DNA from: Anaeromicropila populeti | GTDB lineage: Bacteria; Bacillota; Clostridia; Lachnospirales; Lachnospiraceae | Reading direction: 5' to 3' | DNA: 64,000 nucleotides | Assembly (NCBI RefSeq): GCF_900112775.1 | Contig: NZ_FOYZ01000005.1 | Span: forward strand, 248,001 to 312,000 | Shown here: positions 36,554-45,855 of the stretch, piece by piece | Numbering within the stretch: the first letter of the stretch is position 1 | Layout: the number at the start of each line of letters is the position of its first letter | Notes under the pieces: generated by a model | The model's input: the letters and a program-made list of their open reading frames with translations, nothing else | Told to the model about the DNA's origin: nothing | The model's database searches: none | Position numbers and translations under genes: made by a program

Positions 36554-37531
36554 ATGGGTAAGAAGGAAAAATCGATGGAGAAGCAGAAAAGGAAGGAAGA
36601 AGTAATCTTAATGAAGTCAGCAAAAGTCCCTCTGCTAAAACATATACGAAGAGAATGGAAGTTGTATGCATTTTTGATAATTCCTATTGCGTACTACATA
36701 ATATTCAAATATCTGCCGATGGCAGGAAATATCATTGCTTTTCGTAAGTATCGGGCTGGAGGACCTATTTTTGGTATAGAATGGTCAGGACTAAAATATT
36801 TCAGGCAATTTATCAGGGACAGGGCTTTTTGGAATGCCTTTACCAATACCTTAATTATTAACTTTTCGTATTTACTGGTTCGTTTTCCGGCAACATTAGC
36901 TTTTGCATTGCTGCTAAATGAAATAAAAAATGTTCGATGGAAAAAATTTGTACAGACGGTTTCCTATTTGCCACATTTTATAGCGGTTGTTATTGTATGC
37001 GGTATGGTAAAAGAATTACTTTCTACCAGTGGTCCAATCAACGCAATCATTAAAGCATTTGGCGGAGAACCAATTAGTTTTATTCAATTACCAGAATGGT
37101 TTGTAACAATTTTTGTTGGCTCTAGTGTATGGCAGGCTCTTGGATGGGGAACTATTTTATATTTGGCAGCCATGGCGGGGATTAATACCGAATTGTATGA
37201 TGCAGCTAAGGTTGATGGGGCAAACCGGTTTAAGCAGGTATGGCACGTAACAATTCCAGGTATTTTACCAACTATTACAACAATTCTAATACTGGATATT
37301 GGAAGCATTGTAGGTTCGGGAGGAGTTTTTGAACGAATTATTATGCTCTATAATCCAATGACATATTCAACCGGAGATGTAATTTCTACTTATGTTTACC
37401 GAATGGGTGTGGGGACAGGAAATTATAGTTATGCTACGGCAGTAGGACTTTTTGAAGGCATTATTGGACTGATTCTTGTAAATGCAGCTAATATGACTTC
37501 ACGAAAAGTAACAAAAAGCAGTTTGTGGTAG
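36554..37531 (+). CDS. Sugar ABC transporter permease (LplB family)
   Basis: A six-helix inner-membrane permease of 325 residues. After a basic N-terminus it has a first transmembrane helix at FLIIPIAYYIIFKYLP and the EAA-loop motif YDAAKVDGANRFKQVWHVTIP, which docks the ATPase. LplB-type permeases pair with YtcP-type permeases and a lipoprotein receptor to import oligosaccharides or uronides. GGAGGAGG precedes ATG 36554. The ATPase gene is absent, as usual for this class, which shares an MsmX-like ATPase. Confidence 0.85.
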   Translation: MGKKEKSMEKQKRKEEVILMKSAKVPLLKHIRREWKLYAFLIIPIAYYIIFKYLPMAGNIIAFRKYRAGGPIFGIEWSGLKYFRQFIRDRAFWNAFTNTLIINFSYLLVRFPATLAFALLLNEIKNVRWKKFVQTVSYLPHFIAVVIVCGMVKELLSTSGPINAIIKAFGGEPISFIQLPEWFVTIFVGSSVWQALGWGTILYLAAMAGINTELYDAAKVDGANRFKQVWHVTIPGILPTITTILILDIGSIVGSGGVFERIIMLYNPMTYSTGDVISTYVYRMGVGTGNYSYATAVGLFEGIIGLILVNAANMTSRKVTKSSLW

Positions 37532-37541
37532 GAGGGAAAAT

Positions 37542-38411
37542 ATGAAAGTATCAAAATCGTATCGAATATTTCAAATAATTAATACAATTATTATGATTAT
37601 TATTGTGGCAGCTACTTTATATCCATTTTTATTTTTGGTAGCTCAGTCATTTAGCTCAGAGAAGGCAATTTATAACGGAGAAGTAACAATTTTTCCAGTT
37701 GGATTCAATATTGAAACATATAAGTCCATTATTAAACAGGGAGATTTCCTGCTGTACTATAGAAACACTATATTGTATGCCGTATTAGGTACAATAATAT
37801 CATTGTTTTCCACAGCAATTCTGGCATATCCACTATCAAAAGATAAGTTGAGATTAAATAAAGTAATTACGCCATTTGTAATATTTACCATGTACTTTGG
37901 CGGTGGACTGATTCCAAACTATGTACTTGTTAATTCACTGGGTATGAGAAATACAATATGGGCATTTCTAATTCCAGGAGCAATCAGCACATATTATGTA
38001 TTATTAATGAAATCGTTTTTCGCAAGTCTTCCACAAGAACTGGAAGAGGCCGCGTCAATAGATGGACTGGGTACATTTGGAATTTTTATAAAAATTGTTT
38101 TTCCTTTATCAAAACCAATTATGGCAACAATGGTTCTATTCTATGCGGCGGGTTTATGGAGTAACTGGTTTACACCATTTATTTATTTTGACAGTAAGGA
38201 TAAATGGCCAGTTGCGTTGTATTTAAGACAGATTATCTATGGCGCCACAAGTACCAATGAAATTTCAGCAGGATTGGATCAGGCACAGTCAATTGCAGCA
38301 TCTGTTAAGTCAGCATCAATGGTGCTTATGGCATTACCGATTATTTGTATATACCCATTTATCCAGAAATATTTTGTTCAGGGTATGATGATTGGTTCCG
38401 TAAAAGGATGA
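37542..38411 (+). CDS. Carbohydrate ABC transporter permease (YtcP family)
   Basis: The second permease, 289 residues, starts 10 bases after the first. Six hydrophobic helices surround the EAA loop LPQELEEAASIDGLGTFGIF. The C-terminus PFIQKYFVQGMMIGSVKG is the standard ending of the CUT1 permease family. It forms the heterodimeric channel with the upstream protein. Confidence 0.85.
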   Translation: MKVSKSYRIFQIINTIIMIIIVAATLYPFLFLVAQSFSSEKAIYNGEVTIFPVGFNIETYKSIIKQGDFLLYYRNTILYAVLGTIISLFSTAILAYPLSKDKLRLNKVITPFVIFTMYFGGGLIPNYVLVNSLGMRNTIWAFLIPGAISTYYVLLMKSFFASLPQELEEAASIDGLGTFGIFIKIVFPLSKPIMATMVLFYAAGLWSNWFTPFIYFDSKDKWPVALYLRQIIYGATSTNEISAGLDQAQSIAASVKSASMVLMALPIICIYPFIQKYFVQGMMIGSVKG

Positions 38412-38477
38412 TATTTTGGCATTTCATATGATTAAGATGCTAAATATAAATATGTATTTTAAAATAAGGAGGAATTT

Positions 38478-40151
38478 ATGATGAAATTAAAGAGAGTCAT
38501 TTCGGCATTATTAGTTTTAGCAATGGTTTTCAGTTTAGGTGCATGTAATAACAAGGAGGACAAGAAAACAGATACTGATTCGGGAACAAGTGACAGTGGA
38601 GCTGCTGCTACGGAAGAAGAATTAGATTATACCTTTGGTCTTGATACAACCTTTAAATCAGATGAACCTATTACATATTCTATGATGTATAGTGATCATG
38701 AGATTTACCCTTATCAAGAGAACTGGCTGGTCTGGGATAAAATAAAAGAGATGACAAATGTCAGCTTTGATTTGAACATTATTGCACGTGCAGATTATGA
38801 TGATAAAAAGTCATTATTAATCAATTCGGGAGAGGCTCCCTATATTATTCCTAAAACATATGATGAATCTGCGTTTATTACTGGTGGAGCTGTAGTTCCA
38901 ATTAGTGAATGGGTGCAGTATATGCCAAACTATATGAATTTTGTAGAAACATATCAAATGGAAGATGATTTAAAGCAAATAACAAAAAGTGATGGAAAAT
39001 ATTATAAATTACCTGGTATGTGGGAAGTTCCTGCTGGAACAGGTAGTGAATATACACTAGTTGTAAGAAAAGATATTTTTGAAAAAGCTGGAGTAGATGT
39101 AACGGAATTAGAAAAGGACTGGACATGGGATGAGTTTTATGACTGCTTAGCAAAAGTTCAAAATTATGTTGGTGGCAATCCAATCTGGTCTGACAGATGG
39201 AAAGGTGATTCACTTCTGAAAGTAGTAGGTCAGACTTATAATGTACCAGCTGGATGGTCTCTTGGTGATGGTATGCAATACGATGCTGAAACAGATTCCT
39301 GGTATTTTGCAGAAACATCAGAGGACTATAAGGAATTTGTAACATTAATGAATAAGTTTATCAGTTCAGGTATTTTAGATCCAGAAACTTTTACACAAGA
39401 AGATGCGACTGCTGAAAATAAATTTAAGGCTGGTGAAACATATGTAATTGGTTCTAACAGAACAGTTTTGTCTATGTATGATCAAGGCTTAAAAGAAACA
39501 TTAGGCGAAGGTAATTATGAGTTATATTCCATTGTCCTTCCAGTTGCAAAAAACAACTATCAGACTGAAAATTCCAGATTGGAAAATGGTATTATGATTA
39601 GTCAGAAAGCATTAGATGAGTTAGGAGAAGCTGGTTTTATTAAAATGCTTCGTTTCATTGACTGGTTATGGTATTCAGAGGAAGGAAAGATATTTACAAA
39701 ATGGGGCGTTGAAGGGGAAACTTATACCGTTGACAGTGAAGGAAATTATACTTTAAATTCTGATATTACTTACAACGGACTGAATCCAGAAGGAACTAAG
39801 CAGTTAAATGTTGATTATGGTTTTAGCAATGGTGTATTTTCTTATGGCGGAACTTTAGATCTCGCAAAATCCATGTTAGCAGATGACTTGAAAGATTTCT
39901 GTGAAAGACTGAATTCTTATAGAACAATTAAACCATTAAATCCACCTGTTGTAGGAGATGAAGATCAAACAGAAGAAATGAATCTGATTAAGACTCCTCT
40001 TATGGATTATGTAAAGAGTGCTACTTTACAGTTTGTTACAGGTCAGATGAATGTGGAGTCAGATTGGGATAGTTATGTTGCATCCTGTGAAGCAAATAAC
40101 AGCCAGAGATATATTGATATGTATAAAGAAATTTATGATAGTCAGAAATAA
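38478..40151 (+). CDS. Extracellular solute-binding lipoprotein
   Basis: A 557-residue receptor with a lipoprotein signal: a positively charged start, hydrophobic helix LLVLAMVFS and lipobox LGAC with the lipidated C23. A flexible Ser/Thr/Asp linker follows. The long mature domain is of the LplA/family 1 type that handles oligosaccharides. AAGGAGG lies before the double ATG (38478/38481); the first was kept. It is the abundant surface receptor of the importer, and a hairpin directly follows it. Confidence 0.85.
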   Translation: MMKLKRVISALLVLAMVFSLGACNNKEDKKTDTDSGTSDSGAAATEEELDYTFGLDTTFKSDEPITYSMMYSDHEIYPYQENWLVWDKIKEMTNVSFDLNIIARADYDDKKSLLINSGEAPYIIPKTYDESAFITGGAVVPISEWVQYMPNYMNFVETYQMEDDLKQITKSDGKYYKLPGMWEVPAGTGSEYTLVVRKDIFEKAGVDVTELEKDWTWDEFYDCLAKVQNYVGGNPIWSDRWKGDSLLKVVGQTYNVPAGWSLGDGMQYDAETDSWYFAETSEDYKEFVTLMNKFISSGILDPETFTQEDATAENKFKAGETYVIGSNRTVLSMYDQGLKETLGEGNYELYSIVLPVAKNNYQTENSRLENGIMISQKALDELGEAGFIKMLRFIDWLWYSEEGKIFTKWGVEGETYTVDSEGNYTLNSDITYNGLNPEGTKQLNVDYGFSNGVFSYGGTLDLAKSMLADDLKDFCERLNSYRTIKPLNPPVVGDEDQTEEMNLIKTPLMDYVKSATLQFVTGQMNVESDWDSYVASCEANNSQRYIDMYKEIYDSQK

Positions 40152-40168
40152 AAAATAGCCTGGCAGAA

Positions 40169-40214
40169 AAAGATTCTCTTGCTAATGAAGGGAACATTAC
40201 AGGAGAATCTTTTC
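40169..40214 (+). terminator. Intercistronic attenuator between receptor and uxuA
   Basis: AAAGATTCTC (40169-40178) pairs with GAGAATCTTT (40203-40212) across a 24-nt loop, followed by TCT. The weak T-run suggests partial termination, giving more receptor mRNA than mRNA for the metabolic genes downstream. Confidence 0.5.
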
Positions 40215-40242
40215 TATGAAAGGCTTCAAGGAGAATGATTAT

Positions 40243-41322
40243 ATGAAAATGATATTTCGCTGGTTTCCAGGTGGCGACGACAGCGTTACATTAGAGCAAA
40301 TTAAGCAAATACCCGGTGTTACAGGGGTAGCTGCTATGCTGTCTGATATTCCGGTAGGTGAGGTATGGCCTATTGACAGGCTGGAAGCATTAAAAAATGA
40401 AATACAAAGTGCGGGACTTGAGCTAGAAGTGATTGAAAGTGTGAATATCCATGAAGATATAAAAAAAGGATTGCCAACCAGAGATAAATATATAAAAAAT
40501 TACATTAAAACAATTGAAAACCTATCCACTATTGGAGTAAAATGTTTATGTTACAATTTCATGCCAGTTATGGATTGGTTAAGAAGTGAACTTGCCTATC
40601 CATTAGAGGATGGAAGTAATGTGCTTGCCTATAACCATGAAACGGTTTTAAAAATGAACCCGGCATTAATTGCGGAAGAAATGCTGGGTAATTCCAGAGG
40701 ATATTCTCTACCTGGATGGGAGCCTGAAAGATTGGAGGCAATGGCGGCAGATATAAATTTTTATAAAAAAATGTCTGATGAGCAGTACTGGGAGAATACA
40801 AAATATTTTTTAGATCAGGTAATACCATATGCAGAAAAGTATGACGTTAAGATGGCGATACATCCTGACGATCCACCATTTTCAATCTATGGTCTGCCTA
40901 AGCTGATTAATAATGTTGAAAATATACGTAAATTCTTAAATTTGAATAGTAGTCCATATAATGGACTGACTTTATGCACTGGATCTCTTGGCGGTGATAT
41001 GGAAAATGATATTCCTCAAATCATCAGTGAATTTGCTTCACAAGGAAGAATTCATTTTGCACATATACGAAATGTAAAGCATTTAGATAAAATGGTATTT
41101 ACAGAATCGGCTCACTATAGTCCATGTGGGGATTTGGATATGTATAAAGTTGTGAAAGCGTTTTACGAGAATAGGTTCGATGGTTATATTCGTCCTGATC
41201 ATGGCCGGATGATATGGGGAGAGCAGGCAAGACCAGGATATGGATTATATGACAGAGCACTAGGTGCGTCGTATATTCTTGGACTATGGGAAGCAATCGA
41301 TAAAAATGCACAGATAGAATAA
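40243..41322 (+). CDS. uxuA: Mannonate dehydratase
   Basis: UxuA removes water from D-mannonate to give 2-keto-3-deoxygluconate in glucuronate catabolism. The protein of 359 residues begins MKMIFRWFPGGDDSVTLEQI, the typical UxuA start. It carries the metal and substrate residues in MAIHPDDPPFSIYGLP, LCTGSLGG, IHFAHIRNVK and IRPDHGRMIWGE. ATG 40243 is chosen because AAGGAG lies upstream; a longer frame overlaps the hairpin. It is followed by the regulator and uxuB. Confidence 0.9.
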   Translation: MKMIFRWFPGGDDSVTLEQIKQIPGVTGVAAMLSDIPVGEVWPIDRLEALKNEIQSAGLELEVIESVNIHEDIKKGLPTRDKYIKNYIKTIENLSTIGVKCLCYNFMPVMDWLRSELAYPLEDGSNVLAYNHETVLKMNPALIAEEMLGNSRGYSLPGWEPERLEAMAADINFYKKMSDEQYWENTKYFLDQVIPYAEKYDVKMAIHPDDPPFSIYGLPKLINNVENIRKFLNLNSSPYNGLTLCTGSLGGDMENDIPQIISEFASQGRIHFAHIRNVKHLDKMVFTESAHYSPCGDLDMYKVVKAFYENRFDGYIRPDHGRMIWGEQARPGYGLYDRALGASYILGLWEAIDKNAQIE

Positions 41323-41352
41323 GCGGCTAAAAAGAAATGAGGAGATAGTTAT

Positions 41353-42027
41353 ATGATCATATCGATGAGAGAGGCAAGAGAAAGTGCAAGAGAATATGCT
41401 TTGCGGCAGATTAAGGAAAATATTATATCATTAAAACTTGAACCTGGGAGTGCAGTTAGCGAAAATGAACTTGCTAAAGAACTGGGAATTAGCAGGACAC
41501 CAGTTAGGGAGGCATTACAGGAACTCCAGAAAATCAATTTAATTGAAGTATATCCTCAACGGGGAAGTGTGGTGGCTAAAATTAATTTTGATATTGTGGA
41601 TGAAATGGTTTTTTTGCGTAGGGTATTGGAAAAAGCTGTTGTAGAAGAATTGTGTGATTGTATAACAGAAGAAAATGTACAGGAACTTGAAAAAAATGTA
41701 CAGCTTCAGGAATTTTACCTGGATAACAGGGTGCCAGAAAAAATAATTGAACTTGATAATGAATTTCACAAGTCACTTTTCTTGATGTGTAATAAGGAAC
41801 GAATTTACAGATTAATGGAGGGAACACAGGGACATTTCGATCGTATTCGTACATTAAGTATGTATTCTGTAAAGGATATTAAAATTGTTGCGGATCATAA
41901 GGCTATTTTAAATGCAATAAAGTCTGGGGATAAGGAGTTGTCCGCAGAGTTTATTGTAAAACATCTTTCACGATATAAATTGGATCAAAGTGAGATTATT
42001 GAAAAATATGCAGAATTTATTTTTTAA
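41353..42027 (+). CDS. GntR-family regulator with FCD domain
   Basis: A 224-residue FadR-subfamily regulator. The winged helix at residues 10-75 contains ENELAKELGISRTPVREALQ and the wing QRGSVVAKI. The FCD ligand-binding domain follows, with metal-binding type residues in ELDNEFHKSLF and VADHKAILNAI. Lying between uxuA and uxuB, it is probably the local repressor released by glucuronate, fructuronate or mannonate. A palindrome ahead of the transporter operon is a candidate target. Confidence 0.85.
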   Translation: MIISMREARESAREYALRQIKENIISLKLEPGSAVSENELAKELGISRTPVREALQELQKINLIEVYPQRGSVVAKINFDIVDEMVFLRRVLEKAVVEELCDCITEENVQELEKNVQLQEFYLDNRVPEKIIELDNEFHKSLFLMCNKERIYRLMEGTQGHFDRIRTLSMYSVKDIKIVADHKAILNAIKSGDKELSAEFIVKHLSRYKLDQSEIIEKYAEFIF

Positions 42028-42053
42028 TTAAATTTAGAAGAGGAGTAGCAGGT

Positions 42054-43571
42054 ATGAAATTAAAAGAAGCCTGGGAAACAAGAGAAAAGTGGAACAAAGA
42101 TTATTTTATACCTTCTTATGACAGAGAAATGGTAAAGAAAAATACCAATAATGCTCCAGTCTGGCTGCATTTTGGTGCTGGAAATATATTTCGGGCATTT
42201 ATTGCTGCGGCTATGGATACGTTATTGGAACAGGGACTAAGTGATAGAGGAATTATTGTTTGTGAGGATTACGATAAGGAATTAGTTAATCGTGTATATG
42301 CTCCTTATGATTGTATCAGTCTTATGGTTACACTTCGATCAGATGGAAAGATAAATAAAAGAGTAATTGGAAGTGTGACAGAAGCGGTGACAGATACGGA
42401 GCGAATGAAAAAACTGGTTCAGATGCCATCCGTTCAGCTAATCAGTTTTACCATTACAGAAAAAGGATATCAGGGACCTTTGATGAGGAAAATGGCAGAG
42501 CTTTGTCTGGAAAGGTATCATGGAGGTGCTTGGCCAATTGCACTTGTTAGTATGGACAATTGTGCTCATAACGGAGAACTATTATCCAGTGCTGTCAGGA
42601 TGCAGGCGCAGCGTCTGGTGGAAGAGGGAAAGGCAGAACAAGGTTTTCTGGATTATCTGGAGGATGAGTCAAAGGTGTCTTTTCCATGGACCATGATTGA
42701 TAAGATTACGCCAAGGCCTGATGAAACGGTAAAAGAGCTTCTTGAATCAGAGGGGTTTGAGAATGTGGAACAGATTATAACATCATGCAATACGTACACG
42801 GCTCCTTTTGTCAATGCAGAAGAAACAGAATATCTGGTTATTGAAGATAAATTTCCAAACGGAAGACCAAATCTGGAGGCAGCGGGCGTATTGTTTGCTG
42901 ATAAAGAAATAGTAGATAAAACAGAAAAAATGAAGGTAGGAACATGTCTGAATCCATTACATACAGCACTTGCTGTGTTTGGATGTCTTTTAGGATATGA
43001 AACTATTCATGCTGAAATGGAGGATCCACAGCTTAAAAAGCTTGTATGTGAACTGGGATATAAAGAAGGAATGCCTGTTGTGGTAAATCCAGGAATTATA
43101 CAGCCAGAGCAGTTTTTGAAGGATGTATTGGAAAAACGTCTTCCAAATCCTTTTATGCCAGATTCTCCTTATAGAATTGCTACCGATACCTCACAGAAAA
43201 TTCCAGTTCGGTTTGGACATACCCTTCAGGCATATAGCAAAAGCTCCACATTGGAAGTAAAGGAATTGAAAATGATTCCTCTGGTGTTTGCAGGATGGTT
43301 AAGATATCTGATAGGAGTAGATGACCAAGGTGCAGAGTTTACAAGAAGCAGTGATCCAAGGCTGGAAGCGTTGACCGAACAAATGAAAGGAATTGAGTTG
43401 GGTAAGGAAATAGAAGGGGAACAAGGAATTGATTTGATTTTGCAGGATCAGAGCATTTTTGGTATTGATTTATATCAGACAGGACTGGCAGATAAGGTGA
43501 AAGTAATGTTTAAGGAAATGGCCAGAGAAAAGGGAGCGGTACGAAAGGTGCTTCAAAAATACTGTATTTAA
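42054..43571 (+). CDS. uxuB: Fructuronate reductase (mannitol dehydrogenase family)
   Basis: A 505-residue polyol dehydrogenase. The N-terminal Rossmann region includes VWLHFGAGNIFRAFIAAAM, and the C-terminal helical domain carries the family lysine motif KVGTCLNPLHTALAVFG. It interconverts D-fructuronate and D-mannonate with NADH and feeds UxuA. GAGGAG precedes ATG 42054. Mannitol or altronate dehydrogenase is excluded mainly by context. Confidence 0.8.
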   Translation: MKLKEAWETREKWNKDYFIPSYDREMVKKNTNNAPVWLHFGAGNIFRAFIAAAMDTLLEQGLSDRGIIVCEDYDKELVNRVYAPYDCISLMVTLRSDGKINKRVIGSVTEAVTDTERMKKLVQMPSVQLISFTITEKGYQGPLMRKMAELCLERYHGGAWPIALVSMDNCAHNGELLSSAVRMQAQRLVEEGKAEQGFLDYLEDESKVSFPWTMIDKITPRPDETVKELLESEGFENVEQIITSCNTYTAPFVNAEETEYLVIEDKFPNGRPNLEAAGVLFADKEIVDKTEKMKVGTCLNPLHTALAVFGCLLGYETIHAEMEDPQLKKLVCELGYKEGMPVVVNPGIIQPEQFLKDVLEKRLPNPFMPDSPYRIATDTSQKIPVRFGHTLQAYSKSSTLEVKELKMIPLVFAGWLRYLIGVDDQGAEFTRSSDPRLEALTEQMKGIELGKEIEGEQGIDLILQDQSIFGIDLYQTGLADKVKVMFKEMAREKGAVRKVLQKYCI

Positions 43572-43574
43572 TTG

Positions 43575-43619
43575 AAAAGGATGTACTATTAGGAGAGAAA
43601 ATAGTATGTCCTTTCTTTG
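43575..43619 (+). terminator. Hairpin terminator after uxuB
   Basis: AAAGGATGTACTATT pairs with AATAGTATGTCCTTT apart from a central TG/TG mismatch, and T-rich CTTTG follows. It separates the uronate genes from the glycosidase genes. Confidence 0.6.
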
Positions 43620-43663
43620 CAAATAGAACGACGAGAAAAGCGAGATTTGAAAAGGAGATTTTT

Positions 43664-45823
43664 ATGAGTGAATTGGTAGAAAATAAAGATAAAATAGAAG
43701 AGTATAAGAAGCAGGCAAGAGAACTGACTGCTCAGCTGACGTTAGAAGAAAAAGTATTTCAGATGCTGCATAATGCGCCAGCAATTGAACGCTTAAACAT
43801 AAAAGCATACAACTGGTGGAATGAGGGATTACATGGTGTAGCAAGAGCTGGTATTGCTACAATGTTTCCTCAGGCAATTGGGTTGGCGGCAGCCTTCGAT
43901 GAAGAAATGATGGAAGAAGTAGGAGATGCGGTAGCCACAGAAGGACGAGCAAAATTTAATATGCAGCAGGAATTTGGAGATACAGATATTTATAAGGGGT
44001 TAACCTTCTGGGCACCCAATGTTAATATATTCAGAGACCCACGTTGGGGAAGAGGGCATGAAACGTATGGAGAAGATCCGTATTTAACCTCCAGATTAGG
44101 GGTCAGATTTGTACAGGGATTACAAGGACATGATGAAAGTTATTTAAAAGCAGCTGCCTGCGCAAAGCATTTTGCTGTTCATTCAGGACCAGAGGATTTG
44201 CGTCACAGCTTTGATGCCAGGGTTACTGAAAAGGATTTAAATGAGACATATCTTCCAGCTTTTAAAGCACTTGTTCAGGAAGCTAAAGTAGAAACAGTTA
44301 TGGGGGCATATAATAGGACAAATGGTGAACCATGTTGTGGCAGTTCTACCTTATTAAAAGACATACTGAGAGACAAATGGGGCTTCGATGGACATATAGT
44401 ATCTGACTGCTGGGCAATAAAGGATTTTCACGAAAATCACAGAGTAACAGAGGGACCAGTGGATTCCGTTGCTCTTGCTGTAGAAAATGGATGTGACTTA
44501 AACTGTGGTAACATGTTCTTTTATCTTTTAGAAGCGGTTAAGCAGGGAAAAATTTCAGAAGAGCAGATTGATCAGGCTGTCACCAGACTTTTCACAACTA
44601 GAATCAAACTGGGACTGTTAGGAGATCATAAGCAGGTTCCATTTAACGATATTCCTTATGAAATAGTAGACTCGGATAAATATAAACAACTGAATCTTTC
44701 TGTGGCTAAGAAATCACTTGTTTTGCTGAAAAATCAGAACCAATTGCTTCCGCTTAATAAAGCTGATATTAAAACAATTGGAATTATTGGACCAAATGCC
44801 AATAACAGAAAAGCACTTGAAGGAAATTATGAAGGAACGGCTTCCCGATATGTTACAATTTTGGAAGGATTTCAAGATTATCTAAAGGATGATGTGAGAG
44901 TTTTAACATCAGTTGGATGTCATTTGCACAAGGATCGGATCAGTGGACTGGGAATAGAGAATGACCGTATTGCAGAAGTGAAAGGTGTATGTAAAGCAAG
45001 TGATGTAATTATTGCATGTATGGGACTGGATTCTGGACTTGAGGGTGAAGAAGGCGATGAGGGAAACGAGTATGCAAGCGGTGATAAGCCACATTTAAAT
45101 TTGCCTGGATTACAAGAAGAAGTATTAAAAACGATTTGTGAAAGTGGTAAACCAGTTATTTTAGTCTTACTTTCAGGAAGTGCGTTAGCTATTAACTGGG
45201 CAGAACAGAATGTAAATGCAATTGTTCAGGGCTGGTATCCAGGTGCATTAGGTGGACAGGCAGTTGCGGAGCTGGTCTTTGGTGAATGTGTTCCAGAAGG
45301 AAAGCTGCCAGTTACTTTCTACCGGACAACAGAAGAGCTGCCAGATTTCACAGATTATTCTATGGAAAACAGAACATATCGTTATATGAAAAACGAGGCA
45401 CTGTTTCCATTTGGTTATGGGTTATCCTATACCAATTTTATTTTCTCAGATTTGACATGTAATTGTCAGGAGCTTACGCCAGATGGAGCAGAAATCGGTG
45501 TAACAATTAAAAATGTGGGAAATTATGCGGGTAGGGAAACGGTTCAAGTGTATGTAAAGGTTAATTGTGAAAATACACCAAATCCGCAGCTCAAGGCATT
45601 TGCCAAAGCAGCATTACAACCTGGAGAGGAAAAAAGGATTTCTTTTCATCTTCCAGCAGATGCTTTTAGTCTCTATGATGATAAGGGGACGAAACGAGTA
45701 CTGGATACAACGTATACTATTTTTGTTGGTGGTTCACAGCCAGATGCCAGAAGTATAAAGTTAACTGGGAAAAAACCATTAGAAATCAATATAAGCGCAG
45801 CTCAAAGAATGGAACTTGAGTAA
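43664..45823 (+). CDS. GH3 beta-glycosidase, probable beta-xylosidase
   Basis: A 719-residue family 3 enzyme. The TIM barrel contains NWWNEGLHGVARAG and AACAKHFAVHSGPE. The nucleophile D248 is in HIVSDCWAI. The alpha/beta sandwich domain carries GEEGDEGNEYASGDKPHLNL and VQGWYPGALGGQAVAELVFG, and a fibronectin III-like domain ends the protein. NWWNE and the AKHFAVHSGPE form are seen in Xyl3A-like xylosidases. No signal peptide is present. It should release xylose from imported oligosaccharides. Some homologues have arabinofuranosidase activity. Confidence 0.85.
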   Translation: MSELVENKDKIEEYKKQARELTAQLTLEEKVFQMLHNAPAIERLNIKAYNWWNEGLHGVARAGIATMFPQAIGLAAAFDEEMMEEVGDAVATEGRAKFNMQQEFGDTDIYKGLTFWAPNVNIFRDPRWGRGHETYGEDPYLTSRLGVRFVQGLQGHDESYLKAAACAKHFAVHSGPEDLRHSFDARVTEKDLNETYLPAFKALVQEAKVETVMGAYNRTNGEPCCGSSTLLKDILRDKWGFDGHIVSDCWAIKDFHENHRVTEGPVDSVALAVENGCDLNCGNMFFYLLEAVKQGKISEEQIDQAVTRLFTTRIKLGLLGDHKQVPFNDIPYEIVDSDKYKQLNLSVAKKSLVLLKNQNQLLPLNKADIKTIGIIGPNANNRKALEGNYEGTASRYVTILEGFQDYLKDDVRVLTSVGCHLHKDRISGLGIENDRIAEVKGVCKASDVIIACMGLDSGLEGEEGDEGNEYASGDKPHLNLPGLQEEVLKTICESGKPVILVLLSGSALAINWAEQNVNAIVQGWYPGALGGQAVAELVFGECVPEGKLPVTFYRTTEELPDFTDYSMENRTYRYMKNEALFPFGYGLSYTNFIFSDLTCNCQELTPDGAEIGVTIKNVGNYAGRETVQVYVKVNCENTPNPQLKAFAKAALQPGEEKRISFHLPADAFSLYDDKGTKRVLDTTYTIFVGGSQPDARSIKLTGKKPLEINISAAQRMELE

Positions 45824-45855
45824 TTTCTGTGCATAAGTCAGATGGGAGGATTGTG

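Noticed and set aside
45829-45855. Upstream GTG start for the GH67 gene
   Set aside because: ATG 45856 has a GGGAGG site at ideal spacing, while the GTG has none and lies 6 bases after the GH3 stop codon.
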